From contig CAKJVC010000148.1 of the NCBI GenBank assembly GCA_918026815.1, positions 310,001 to 374,000 of the forward strand: a DNA stretch of 64,000 bases. The letters run 5' to 3'. The notes below the pieces were generated by a model. It saw nothing but the letters and a program-made list of their open reading frames with translations. It made no database searches and was not told the DNA's origin. This document shows positions 1 through 11,720 of the stretch, piece after piece. Position 1 is the first letter of the stretch. The number at the start of each line of letters is the position of its first letter. This DNA comes from Chalara sp. BL73 (lineage: Eukaryota > Ascomycota > Leotiomycetes > Helotiales). Made by a program: the position numbers and the translations under genes.

Positions 1-51
1 CTTCTTTGCAACACTATCACCAACACTATCACTACTACTACTACTACTACT

Positions 52-857
52 ATGTCTGCCCCGCGTTCCGCCTCCGTCTCGGCTTCGGCCACCTCCGTCT
101 GCCTTCGCTGCGCGAAAATTGCGGGCTCTGAGCCCGAAGTCTGCTGTTCCTTCGATAAAAAGAGCAGCATCAAATGCTCTCGCTGCCGCGGCCTTAAAGC
201 CAAATGTCTTCCCGTAAGTACTTCGTAGCTTCGATACCCCTTCGATCTAACTCCGGCTAGCTGCCGGCTGCCCTCCGTCGCCGTGGTAGTCGCTTCGCAC
301 GCTGGTCTCGTCTGCTTCGAGAGCGTCCCGGCTCCGACGACCGCAAAAAACGCCTCCGTAGGGCCATCGCCCGGGTCTCTTCGGAGATCAAAAATCGTTC
401 GGAAGCCTTGTCTCGCCAACAGGCCCACTCCAAAAAAGTAAAAGCGGTTTCCTTAGCCCTCCTCACGAAAGCCAGAAAAACCAATTCCCTCCTGCGGGAG
501 TTGGTTAGATTGCAGCGGATGGCGGTAAGTAATCGAACTCCTTTCGACTCGTAGCCGATCTGATTTAGTTAAGCCGGCATCAGCGAAAACGAGAACGAGA
601 AAAAGGACGAGGAGAATGACGATAAAGAGGAGTTTGCTTCCGAGGAGAAAGAGGGGGGGAATGAGGAGATGAGAGAAAGAAAAGGAGGAAAAAGGGGTGA
701 TAAAATAGGGGAGAGAAGTGAAAAAGGAGAGGAAGAAGGAGGAGGAGAAAGGGAGGGAGGTAAAGAAGAAAAGGAAAAAGAAAGTCGGGGAGAAATCGGG
801 GTAGTGGAAAAAGTAGTAGCGGCTGCTTTAGCGGCGAGTAGTCTTCTGGACGTTTAG
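52..857 (+). CDS. Small cysteine-rich, coiled-coil/charged-tail protein gene antisense at the 3' end of a chromovirus
   Basis: No function is known to me. The ATG at 52 follows a (CTA)n run. Exon 1 (52-213) encodes a Ser/Ala-rich start, then two CxxC pairs with extra cysteines (CLRC near residue 17, KCSRC near residue 40, KC near 50), resembling a small zinc-binding module. A 47-bp intron (214-260, GTAAGT, CTAAC branch, CTAG) separates it from exon 2 (261-524), a basic Arg/Lys/Leu-rich probable coiled coil. A second GTAAGT donor starts at 525. The acceptor is unresolved: sites at 568 or 573 give short tails, while a long Glu/Lys-rich frame stays open to the TAG at 855-857. From memory, similar Cys-rich proteins are common and unannotated in fungal genomes. 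The two exons have no stops, unlike the decayed pol facing them. Alternative: chance open reading in GC-rich DNA, which two good introns make less likely. Confidence 0.5.
584..832 (+). repeat. Polypurine (GA-rich) tract
   Basis: About 250 bases of almost uninterrupted purine on the plus strand. It either encodes the Glu/Lys/Gly-rich tail of the upstream gene or is simple sequence. It is not the retroelement's priming polypurine tract, because the element reads on the minus strand and here shows pyrimidines. Confidence 0.7.
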
Positions 858-923
858 CTTCGCCTTCGGGCACTCATCGTTTCGCCTCCGGGCCTTTGCT
901 GTTTGCTTTCGAGCATAAATTGA

Positions 924-3900
924 CTACTTTGCTCCTTTCCGTTTCTTTTTCCTCGACTCTCTTGCTATCTCAAACGTAGTTCCCCGGTAATACTCCTGTA
1001 CTACCTCGCCGGCGCTTCGAAAGTTCTTCGCGAGCTTCTATAAGTCTTCCGCAGAAAAATACCCTTTCCAGCGCACTAAATACTCCATTCCCTTTTTTGT
1101 AGTTCGGTGAGCTTAAATAGCCTTCACTTCGTACTTTTTTTCTTTCTGTACTAGAATCGGCGCCGGTTCTTCGACGGCTCCTTCACGTTTATGCCACGAC
1201 TCTAATAAAAATACATGAAACACATTGTGGATCTTGTAAAATAGTAGTAGCTCTAGCTTGTAGGCTTGCCCGTAATCTCCAATAACTTCTAAAACTTTGA
1301 ATAGTCCTAAATATTTGTCTGCAAGCTTGCGGCTAAGCCTAAGTTGTCGAATATTCTTCGAGGCTAGCATCACTTTCTTTTCTACGCGGAAACAAGTTAG
1401 CTTGTGTTTTGCGTTGTAGTACTTCCTGTGCTCTTCGTAGGCTTTTCGGAAATTACTCGAAAGCTTCTCTCGCTCTTCCACTAAAAGCTTGATCCTTTCT
1501 TCAGCTGCCGGCACTTTTCTTTCGAAAACGTCGTCCTCGACGTTCAAGCCCAGCTCAGAATCGAAGCCGTAAAGTAGTCTAAACGAGGTACTGCCGGTAC
1601 TTGCGTAAACAGAGTTGTTGTATATGAATTCCGCTAAAGCCAGTTTCGAAACCCAGTTATCTTGCCTGTAATTGCAATACGTTCTTAAATAGAATTCCAG
1701 AGTTTAATTCTGTCGTTCTGTCTGGCCGTCCGTCTGCGAATAGAAAGCGGTAGAGAGTCGGCGGCGAATCTTCAGGTAATACATAAAGTCTCTCCAGAAT
1801 TTGCTTGTAAAAACAGACTCTTTGTCGGTAGTAATTCTTTTTAAAAATCCGAAATCCTTATAAATACAGTTCATGAACAGTTCCGCAAACTCATAAGCTT
1901 GAATACTCTTCCGTACAGCTATATAGCGTGCTAGTTTAGTGTATCTGTCAACTATAACTAGTATAGAGTCATATATTTAGTTGTGCCTTTTGCTGAGCGG
2001 TAAATCTGTAATAAAATCCATAGTTATTTCTTCCTATAGTTTCAAAAGAATAAAAATCGGAGCCAACTCGCCGTAAGTTCGGTGCTTTCTCGGTTTGCTT
2101 CTCTGGCATTCCGTGCACGTTTTGACATGTTTCTTAACATCATTTTTCAAGCTAAGCCAATAGTACTTTCGGCTTATTAGCTCGCGCGTTTTACGCACGC
2201 CAAAGTAGCCGGCAAGCTCCTTATTATAATGCACGTGAATTATTTCTGCGCGTATTAATCTCTCGTCAGAAACATATACAGCTCCCTTATAACAGAGTAA
2301 GCTATCCTCGTAGCCTATGCTCCATAGCTTCTTCGCCCCGGTTCGGCTTCGCTTCGTAGTCTCCTCGATAATTTTCCGGACTGAAAAAAAATCAGTCTTC
2401 TGCAGTTCCGTCAAAACGTCCCGAATCGGCTTCGTTACTTCACTATATACCGTTTCGGTCGATAACGACATAATCGCTACTTTCCGTAGCACGCGCTGTT
2501 TGCAACCAGTTATGCCAGCAGCAAGCTTAAATCCAACTCTTCGAATTACGCCGCAGTACTTTCTGGCCCATGACTTTGTCATGTTTGTTTCTAGCCCCGG
2601 CATTTTACCGGTTCGAAAGCGCTTACTCCTCGGAGTAAACGCGACTTCACACGAGCGCGCCCAACTCGTGCCACCTGAAAGCACACTTCCCAGATAGTCC
2701 TTTAAAGCATAAAACAACCCTGCTACACGCAGTTTGTTATACAAAGTCGAAAAAAACGTTTCTGCCTCTTCTCCGCCTCGCCCTCGATTCGGCGTCGACT
2801 CTCTATAGTCCGGCCTCCGTAAAGGTCCGTCTGCGAAATTAGTCTTGCCTGGTTTAAACTTAATCACAAAATCAAACTCGCCCAAGCTTTCGGCCTATCT
2901 CGCTTGGCAGCTTGTAAGCTTTCTTTTTGTCATGAAATATTTCAAATTGTTGTAGTCGATACGAACCGTAACGGTATCGACACTGCCTCGAAAGTATTGC
3001 CCTTATTGTCAGAAAGCATAAACTATCGCCATCAACTCTATGTCGTAAGTGTTATATCGAAACTCAACAGAAGTAAGCTTTTTTAAGTAAAAAGCGATAA
3101 AGTGCCATCTAGCTTCTTTCCCTTTTCCGAACAGCTGCGAGAAAATCCCGGCTATAGCCTATTTAAAGCCATCTATTTCCACCTTGATTCTACGTTGCGG
3201 ATCAAAATGTCTAAACAGAAGTGTTTCCCGGAATCTTGATTTCAAAACCTCAAAGCTCGCCAGCGCCTCGGGCCCTACTCGGAAAAAAGCCGTAAGCTCC
3301 TTTATTTTCTTAAAAAAGTCTGTCAGTAGCACACAAATGCGAGCGTATTCCTTAATGAATCGTTTGTAAAAGTTAGTAAACCCCAAAAAAACCTAAATAT
3401 CTCTATAGCACGTAAGCACAGACTATTCCTTTACAGTTTCCACGCGAGAAAAATCCATTTCTATGCTTTTTAGCCCTACAATAAAGCCTAGAAACTCAAC
3501 AGTATCTGTATTAAAGCAGCACTTAAAAAAGTTTGCGTATAGCTTATACTTCCGTAGCCTTTCGAAAACCTCATAAACCGCTTTCGTATAGTCTTCGATT
3601 TTCTCCGAGAAAATAAGTATGTCATCAAAGTAAACCACGCAAATCACATCGACAAAACCGACCAGCGCTTAGTTGATGTAGGCTTAAAACGTAGCTGGAA
3701 CGTTCGAAAGCCCAAAAAAAAAAACCAAGTACTCGAAATAGCCGTATCGGGTACGAAACGCCGTTTTCCACTCATCGCTTTCTTTGATGCGTATTCTGTA
3801 GTAAGCATTAGTAAAATCTATTTTCGTAAATCGCTTTAAGCAGCGAAGCTTATCCAGCGTTTCACTGATCAGAAGCAACAGCGTTCTATTTTTAATCGTA

Positions 3901-4660
3901 ACTCTATTCAATCTTCTGTAGTCTACGCATAACCTAAAAAAACCGTTCTTCTTGAGTACGAATAAGATCGGCGCTCCTGCAAAGCTAGTAAATCGGCGGA
4001 TCCATTCTTTTAATAAAAAAAATTCGAGATATTCTTTCAGTATTGTCAATTCTTTCTCTGAAAACGAGTAAACGAAGCTCTACGGCAGTACCGTCCCCGG
4101 CTCGAAGTTGATTCGGTGCTTCATCGAATAATGCTTTAGTAAAATGCTTGCGGAAACATCGTTAAACATATCAGCATAGCTTGTATGCTCAAAAAAGAGC
4201 AATACTAGGCTTTCTTCTACTCGCCGTAAAACCAAACAATAAATTACCTGGCCTTTGCTGGCTTTGCGAAAGTTCTTAACGCTAAGCACTCTAATCTGAA
4301 ACGTTTCGAAAAAGTATCGCCAGCTTCCCGTAAAGAAACGTATAACTAGGTCGATCTGCTCCAGCCAAAAGTACTCTAATATAAAAAAAACGTCTGGTAT
4401 GTCAAAGTCGCACGCTACGAAGTCGTGTCGGTAAAGTTTCGTAGTGCCTTCGGAATCAGTAATAGTCAGCCCGATATTGTTAATTCCGTAAATAACAACT
4501 TCTTTTCCTTCTACTGTAGCCAGTTAGAACGGAGCGTCCTTCGATTCTCAATTATGCCGCATAGCCAAAAACTGTTTTACACAGCTCTGCTCCGCACTGC
4601 TGTCGATAAGTGCCTGTACCTCCTCCGTTCCTCCTTCGGCACTAAATACCCGTACTAAAA
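924..4660 (-). pseudogene. pol: Broken pol: protease, reverse transcriptase, RNase H, integrase, chromodomain
   Basis: The protease region (about 4380-4640) has an LIDSS motif where D-S/T-G is expected. The reverse transcriptase (about 3420-4050) keeps VDYRRLN and the catalytic YFDD. The RNase H start lies at 3160-3390. The integrase (about 1113-2400) has a zinc-binding region whose AGHFG-type histidine reads Tyr and whose CxxC is kept, a catalytic core with TDGQTER, and a C-terminal domain. The chromodomain (about 950-1136) has YEVKAI, HR, EYLVRWKGY and a C-terminal EVVQEYY, with stops at the positions before HR and after AEDL. The reading ends at TAG 924-926. Stops at 1113, 3420 and elsewhere rule out function. 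Confidence 0.88.
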
Positions 4661-4714
4661 TAACCATCCGCCTTCTTTCTGCGTTTTTGCCCGTCCTTCC
4701 TGACAGAAAAGATA

Positions 4715-6079
4715 TTAAGAACGAGCTTCTTCGTTTCTTTGCTTAGGCTCTGAGCAATTAGTAGAAATATGACTTTTCTTTTTACAATTGTAGCACTCTA
4801 TATTAAAGCATTTAAAAAATAAATAACCCTTTTCACTGCACCGATAGCATCGAATAGTGCTACGTCTATCTTCTGTGCCGGTACCGATAAAAGTGCAATT
4901 CGCTTTACTTAAAGTGCCCTTTGTGTTTCCCTGAGTATTTCCTGCCACAAAGCGTTAAGCCGGCGTTTCTGATTCGGCCGTAAACGCAGAAGCATCGGCG
5001 CTTCTCCGCGGGTTCCTCGCGGCTCCTTTATTTAAGCTACTAGAGTTGCTAATAATTTTCTTTGCGCTCTCTATCTTTCGGGCCAAAAATATCAGCGCTT
5101 TCCGGCTCTTAAAAAAATCCCCATAACGCAATATGCTTGCTTTCAGGTCATTCTTAAACTTTCCGAATAGCGTACGTTGACGGTGCGCATCATCCACGAT
5201 TCCCAACTCCTTTTCGAGCGTTTCCAAGTGTATTGCAAAAGCTTCTACCGACTAGTTCTCCCGCTGCTTAGCGTTCTCTAGCTTGCTGGCTGCGTCTAGT
5301 TCCCGATTGTCCTTATCCGTAAAGCAATCATAAAAAAAAGCCACAAACTCTTCCCATGTAGTATTACCGACCCTTACCTCCGACTTATAGCCGTTCCACT
5401 TCCGTTCCGTCATCACATCGAAAGCAGAAACACAATAGTCTATCTTCCGCGTGTCATTAAAAAAGTAGTAATCTCCGTCTGCCCTGAAACAGCGTTCCGC
5501 GGCTAACACAAAAAACTGCACCTCTAATAGAGTCTTTCCCTTGAAATCAAGTAAATCCTTGAGTTTCAGTACCGGTTGCTAAAAAAATGGCTGGCGCTCA
5601 GGCCTTCTCTCAAACTCTGTTCTGTTCGGAAGCGTTTCACCGGTGTGCCGGCGGCGTTTCGCCCTGGTTCCCTCTTCGGCCAGTTTCTGGCTTTCTTCGA
5701 GGTCATCCAGACTACGCAACTGCTCCTCTAAAATCCTTCTCTGTTTCTTGACTTTCTTAAGTTTTTTGGCAGCGTTGCTTGCTTTCGTAAGTCTTTACTT
5801 TTTGCGTTGCTCCGTCTGACGTATCTCCTTTTAAAGCTTTGCTACAATAAATAGCTCGCGGGCCAATATATCTTGTGTGTCCATAACAACGTCGTCTCCT
5901 TGCCGTTCCTGAAGCGTTTCGTCTTCGATTTCTTCCGAGTGTTGACTTTTTTCTGATTCTCTGCGCACACGAGTTGTACTAGGTAGGTCAGAACTCAGGT
6001 TCTCTGTAGAAGACCGAGTAATAGGTCGACGAGCTGTAAAAGCAGATCTAGCTGCTTTCTTTTTTCCTTTCGACACCAT
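4715..6079 (-). pseudogene. gag: Broken gag with capsid region and two CCHC zinc knuckles
   Basis: Translation would start at the ATG at 6079 (MVSKGKKKAA), giving a basic, Ser/Thr-rich N-terminus. A retrotransposon capsid-like region lies at about 4955-5521 (W-x-x-F-x-x-F-type spacing, then a helical Lys/Glu-rich part). Near 4730-4850 are two knuckles. The second is a complete C-x2-C-x4-H-x4-C. The first has Tyr in place of His, a C-to-T change. Several stops and frame breaks separate the pieces. Confidence 0.82.
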
Positions 6080-6182
6080 GGCGTTTTGAGTGCGATACTC
6101 TTCTGACTCGTGCCGAACTACACCTCGTGAAAGAGATTAGAATGTAAGGTGCTGAAGTAGGGTGGCACAAGTCAACTGCAAT

Positions 6183-6618
6183 TGATACCAAGACTAATCT
6201 CTACCTTTTCTACTACGTCCCGAGTCCCCTACTTATACCCTCCGAACCCCTGGCGACTCCCTACGTGCCCATACATGCCAAGCCTCAGTGCCTTTACCGA
6301 GCCCCTCTCAGTGCCCCTTAGCACGTGACATCCTGGCGCCTGACAAATAAATAGCCGGTTTTTTCTTGTAAAACTATTTAACTTGCGAAAATTGATACAA
6401 AACTGTAAACTTCTGTTAAGGTTTTGCACAAAAAATAGTTGGTTGCAATGTATATCTCGGGGGTCTGAACTGTATTTGATATGTGCGAGGGTTCCTTTGC
6501 CTTTGAGCTGCGTTCCTGGGCCTGCTCTACGTGGAAAGAGCAGCATTGCAACATTTGTGCTTGCTCGATCTATTACAATTTTGTGCTAATATCGAGAGTA
6601 TCATGGGAGTTCGTGACA
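6183..6618 (-). repeat. Candidate 5' LTR and leader of the chromovirus
   Basis: On the minus strand a TGTCACGAAC start at 6618 resembles fungal LTR termini. A TATA-like GGTATAAGTA lies near 6240, about 160 bases before the gag ATG. TGGTATCA at 6190-6183 resembles the tRNA-complementary primer site of many LTR elements, but could equally be the LTR end. With no second LTR in the window the limits are guesses. Confidence 0.4.
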
Positions 6619-6620
6619 CA

Positions 6621-8053
6621 GCGGTACGCTACATGGGCTATTATCGACTAGTCGATCGAGATATGCATCTATCCTTCCCTTGTGCTGATGGCATCTTCAG
6701 TGCGAGCTGAAGCTCAGCGTTTGTTCCAGCGACATTTGCGAATAATTTTGAGCCCCATATATAATTAGAACACATGCTGACCGCGCTATTTTCACATTGA
6801 AATTGGATACAGGCGTGTTTTAATAGAAGAGCAGATCCTAATACCAAAACTCGCAGCCCTTACTAGTAGCTCGACTTAACCTAAGTAGTTTTGAATATAC
6901 ATCACGATATTCAAACCCGGATTCCTGGCGGTGACATCCTTGAACTGGATAATGCTAGCACAGAAAGGGCTACTTCTTTAACGGCCAGTGCTGGCAGCCA
7001 AAGCCCTGTATAGAGCAGTACGTGAGGCGGCCGCGGTATTGTTTTTGTAGGCCCTGATGGCTAAATAGCCTTTTCCATCCATGCTTCTTCGTGAAGTGAC
7101 CGCACGCTGCTCTTTTTGTAATTGAGTGAAATCAATGGTTACCAGTCATGTTGTGTCAATCAGGGCCAGCTGATTACTCTAGCCTTATGTACGCTGTATC
7201 AAGATGTTGAGCGCGCAGGCACCCCTTTGATAATTTCAGATCATTAAATACCTAACCGACAATTAAATCATATGCATTTATTTGTCTTGCGATCCTTCTG
7301 TTTTACCCAACGTAGCCAAGTTTATTTGCTACAAGTATCACGGAGCGAAATAAGTCAAGACTGGAGGGAGAATTTGTGGACATTTTGTAATTGATCGAAT
7401 GCTGAGAAATACCTGCGCCGGCTATTATACACACGCTGCCCAGCTCCCTGTCCGGTCGCCTTCCCAATCGCCCAAGGAGAGACAGCCAAGCCGTCCATAG
7501 TCTGCACCATCACCAGCCAGTAAGTCTCCACAATCGTCCAAATATACCCTCCGCCACTAGCCTACTAATACAAAGGGAGCAGGACCCCAGCAGGCAAAAG
7601 CATTGAAGAAGAGCAAAAAGCACGCGCAAGCAGAAACGCAGAAAATCATGACAATAATCCAGTGTTATATATCGAACAAGGTATCGGAGGAGTGAAGTAA
7701 AAGAAGAGGTATTAGGTAGAGTGATAATGCTGGTATAAGGACAGGGCAGAAGTAACACCGCCGGGCCAGCCAACATGATGTGAATTAAGGTGATTCGCGC
7801 TTAGAAGCATAGAATTAGACAGAGACAAGTATGAGAAGCCCCACAATTTCCCAACCCGCCAGCCCAGAATTGTTGCCCGTGACCCCTGAAGGAAATGCTT
7901 GTTCAAGAACCGCTGATGCAAGAGACAAAGGAAAATGGAATGCATGATGCCGACTGCAGACCAGGCGGAGATGAGAGGGATATCAAGAGTCTATGTTCAG
8001 ATGAAGTGACAAAAGAAATAGGAAATCATGAAATCATTAAAGGCAAGCCAATT
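6621..8053. other. Intergenic, no gene seen
   Basis: Between the retroelement and the zinc-finger gene. Only short overlapping reading frames without recognisable domains. It would hold the 3' UTR of the downstream minus-strand gene. Confidence 0.6.
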
Positions 8054-10687
8054 TTAGTACACGCTATCTTCCATGTCGTCACCCTGTGAGATCATAGAGG
8101 GTGTTGAAACGTCAGAAGCTTCGATGTCGTCCTCAAAGCCCACCAGAGCTTGAGCATGGAGTCGGAAGGAGTCTCCCATTAGTTTGGTGATCCTAGGGAT
8201 GGTTAGAAATGCTCTAAGGAGGGTGTATGCTTGGGACCTACCCCCAGACGACGACTTCATCCAACATGCCGCCCCAGACGCGTGCAACGACGGAGCTAAG
8301 CTTGGGCTCCTGAATGCCGGCTAATTCTTCATCGAAAAGTTTGAGAACCTTGTTATACATATCGGTCTCCTCATCCGTAGCCGGCTCCTCATCGTGTTCC
8401 AGACGATAAAGCCACAAGCTGAGAATAACCATAAGATCCAGGCCGCATAGCGGATGCTCAATGCTCCAGTTGGTTGCCGAGGTCCGCGCAACCCAGCGAA
8501 TGCCCTGGAGAGCGGCAGTTTCAATACAAGTGAAGCATTCTTGAATCACCTTGATCATCTCGCTTGACCTCTTGACCCTGTCTCGTGCATTGGACATGGC
8601 TGCAGCGACTTCGAAAGAATTATGATATCTCATCACCTCCTGAATTGATTTGAGGTCAACCTCTAGACGTGCACGTGCATTACGAAACATTGCCATGGCA
8701 TTAAAGATCAAAGGATGACCCTTGTGAGGTGCGCTTAATGGAACGACGACTACCTCTGGTTCACAGAGACCAAGTGACTTCTCCCAAGTTTCCAAAGCGA
8801 GACGAAGTTTGTACTCCGTGACAACATCTTGAAGAGCCTCTGGACTGCGCTTGTGATACCAGACTTCGAGGAAGAGCGCGTTGATCATGACACGAGTGGC
8901 AAAAGCGCTGTAGCGCAGCGATTCGCCCTGGAAAAGGTTGTCGTGGGCTTCCATGAAAGATACACCTCTCGCGCTTTGGAGGAAGTCTTGGTGAGCAACA
9001 GCATCAGTCACATCCATATTCCACACTGCTTCTGTTGAAGGAAGCTGGAGATCCTCAAACTCATTGAAGCTAATGGCAGGGGTGTGGTTGTAAGTCAGGG
9101 TAAGCAGACCAAAGAAGATGTAGACGGCATAGTAAGTGCGTCTGCAGCCTTCATCCTCAACCCATTCAGCGCGTGTTGGCTGAGCGCCGTTGCGAGCCTC
9201 ATTACGAAGCTTAAGCTCATATCGATTCCCAGCGACCATGTTTGCGAGTAAACTCTTGATGGAGCATGCCCATTCTAATCCCTTGTCGTCTCCACTCCAA
9301 CTAGCGAAAATCATGTTTAAGAGGGAGCTTTGCATGGTCCACAGCGGACACTTGCGAGAGCTGAAGTTCTCCTTGTTTTGCAAAAATTGATTGACAAGCA
9401 CTTTGGAGCCGATATGAAGCATGTAAGCCTGGTCTTGATCAAAGGCATACAAGGCACCGATGGACAAGACAGCAAGCAGGAGTGGTGACGACACCTGAGT
9501 GGGCTCGAAAGATGCAGGATGCAAGAAGGGCAAGTGGTGATGGAACAGACTAAAGTAAGTTGAGAGATATCTGTTCAGGGATGCAAGGGCAGGGAGCCGA
9601 AAGCTTTCTGGGATTGCACGTTCACTGTCGTGGCCACGGATGTTATCAAGAATCAAATTTCTATCTTCATCAGTGAGAACTTTGGGTGGCTTTGGTGCTG
9701 AGGCATGAGATGGTGATTGTGCTTCGTTTCGCAATGGAGAGCCTTGAACAGGCGTATTTGCTCCTGATGCTGGCAACGAGTTGATCATTGATTGTAGTGC
9801 TGGGACAAGTCCGTTGTAGCTATAGTCAGAAGCTCTTTGACCGATGGGAGGCAACCGATTAGGATGAGGCTGAAATGTACTTGAGCTTGCGTATGATTCT
9901 TGGGAGCCAGAAGTGATGGAGTGAGACTTTGGCTCGGTCACAGTTTGCGTGGTGAAGTTTTCCCACCCAGGCAGTGAGATGGCACCCGAAGCATATGTAA
10001 CAGAAGGCTCCATGAGCGCAGAACCACTATGATTAAAAGCCATTCCAGGTCTATTTTCATATGGTCCTACGCCTGCACTTCGCATGGCTGCGGTTGCTTT
10101 GTGGTGAAGGTCAGTCATCAACATGGCTGCTGTCTCGAGATCAACCATTCCATCACTGCTCGCCTCAATCTGTTCGAGTGCGGCGGTGTCGATGGGAATA
10201 GCAGACTTGGATGGGCCGGCGAGCGCATTTGTCTTTGGGCCAGCTCGTCGCTTGACATCGCTATGTAGAGGGACCCCGCCGTCCTTTGCGTGAACAGTTC
10301 GGTCGTGACGAAGCAGTAGATCACGTCGCACGAAGGTACTTCTACACTTCATGCATTTGAAAGGGCGCTCCTTTGTATCTTCGCACAAGAGTTAGCATGT
10401 TGACAGGTGTCGATGATGTGTAATAAGGATAGGATAGAATAGCATAGCATAGCATAGCATGTTGATGTTGATGGTTCTGGTGTTGGGTGGGGGCGAGTCC
10501 ACGCGACCCGAAGACACGAGCAAGTGAGGGGAAGCAACAACAACTTACGGGATCTCTCATGACGGCTACGATGCTCACTTCTGCTAAAAGCCCGATTGCA
10601 AAACTGGCATTTGTACTTCTTCTCTGGCGCGAGCGATGATTTACGCACAGCTGCGGATGAGCTTTGCGCATTCATGGCGACAGGCAT
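8054..10687 (-). CDS. C2H2 zinc-finger transcription factor with fungal-specific regulatory domain
   Basis: A nuclear regulator by family. Exons are 10687-10549, 10378-8242 and 8192-8054, giving 804 residues. The first intron (10379-10548, GTAAGT) falls inside the linker between two C2H2 fingers. Joining it restores HERSHTKERPFKC, the classic inter-finger linker, which fixes the splice. Fingers span about residues 27-47 and 55-76. A Ser/Pro-rich stretch follows, then a long helical region (about 300-620) typical of the fungal_trans middle homology domain. The second intron (8193-8241) joins VVVWG to ITKLMGDS and adds a short acidic C-terminus. I start at ATG 10687 (MPVAMNAQ); a second ATG follows at 10675. 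The architecture resembles AmdA/AmdX- or Klf1-like regulators, but the target cannot be told. Confidence 0.88.
10441..10460. repeat. (AGCAT)4 microsatellite in the zinc-finger gene intron
   Basis: Four exact AGCAT units inside the first intron of the zinc-finger gene. The same unit recurs at 11721-11745. Confidence 0.9.
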
Positions 10688-11476
10688 TGTGTTTGGGGGT
10701 TGTTCGTTATGCACGGATATGTTCTCGATCTGCACTTCCACTCTTCTCTCCTTTCTTCAGACTGATGACAGCACCGTCTGGCTCGCGAGCGTGGGCGTAA
10801 AGTTTAAAGTGTGACGTTTGACTGCGATATACTGATCATTTGAGTATTGTTTGTAATGTGCATCTGTTGTGGTGTTGGAATAATGGTTGGCAATGGCCTG
10901 GCGCGATCGAACCGATTCTCGCTACGCAGCAAGAATGGATTCACTCGCCGTCGAGGGGATGTGTCGCTGTGCGGTGAATGTTCGCGGGCGGTATGTACGT
11001 CGCCGATGATGATGGTGATGATGTTGAATGTGAATCCGAGTAGCTGTTGGCTAAGCTGTGCGTGATGATATTATGGGTAATTGTTGTTGCGGTTGTTGAT
11101 GGTGATGAGGGGTTAGGGGAGGGAAAACGAGGGGAACAGAGAGAATAAAGGAGGCAGGAAAAAAAGAAGGCGAACGGGGGGGACAAGGACAGAGGGTCAA
11201 CAGCAAGCAGCCACCACAGCACGCGCAGGCGAGACGAGTTTTGGTCAAGGGAGGGGAGGAAAGGGGGGGGGGTTGTACTAAGCTACAGCTACGGGCTACG
11301 GTTAGGGTACAGTCAGTACTGTACTTTACCTACAGGGGAGGGGTGCCGAAGGCAGGATTAAAGTGGCCAGCATGGGGTACCTCCGTATAGTACTTAAAGC
11401 CTGCACAAAGATCCGTCCGTCTCCTTTTTCTAGAAGCCATTTGACCATTGCTGCTTTAGTACGACGGCGGTTGGGT

Positions 11477-11490
11477 GGGGGGGGGGGGGG
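11477..11490. repeat. G14 homopolymer
   Basis: Fourteen consecutive G on the plus strand in the interval upstream of the zinc-finger gene. Confidence 0.9.
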
Positions 11491-11720
11491 AGGTGCGGTT
11501 GCGTATTCTAAATTTCTGATTTACAAATAGTAGGGGCGGTACAGAGAAGTATTTATTGTAATATTGTAAAATAATACAGCACTGTAATGAAAATAAAATA
11601 AACATAAAATAAATACACGAACCTGCCTATCTGATGCCCTGAACCCCAAGAGGTAGGTTTGACCCTGAGGAGTCTGATCCTTTCACGCCAATAATGCCAC
11701 CACTCAACCTAGCAACTGCA

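Larger units (their letters stand above)
924..6618 (-). mobile_element. Decayed Ty3/gypsy LTR retrotransposon of the chromovirus type
   Basis: Read on the minus strand, the order is gag, zinc knuckles, protease, reverse transcriptase, RNase H, integrase, chromodomain, which is the Ty3/gypsy order with the chromovirus C-terminal extension. Every segment is broken by in-frame TAG/TAA stops, mostly at places where Gln or Trp is expected, plus His-to-Tyr and Gly-to-Ser changes. All are C-to-T or G-to-A transitions, as RIP would give. A candidate 5' LTR lies at 6183-6618. No matching 3' LTR was found between 1 and 923, so that end is probably left of the window or lost. The copy cannot be autonomous. 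Confidence 0.9.

Noticed and set aside
584..832. Purine tract as the retroelement priming tract
   Set aside because: It is on the wrong strand for a minus-strand element.
6229..6847. Short frames in the 6.2-6.8 kb region
   Set aside because: They lie in the candidate LTR and flank, on both strands, without domains.
10685..10741. Upstream extension of the zinc-finger protein to 10741
   Set aside because: That frame begins with GTG; the first ATG in frame is at 10687, so the longer start is not supported in a eukaryote.
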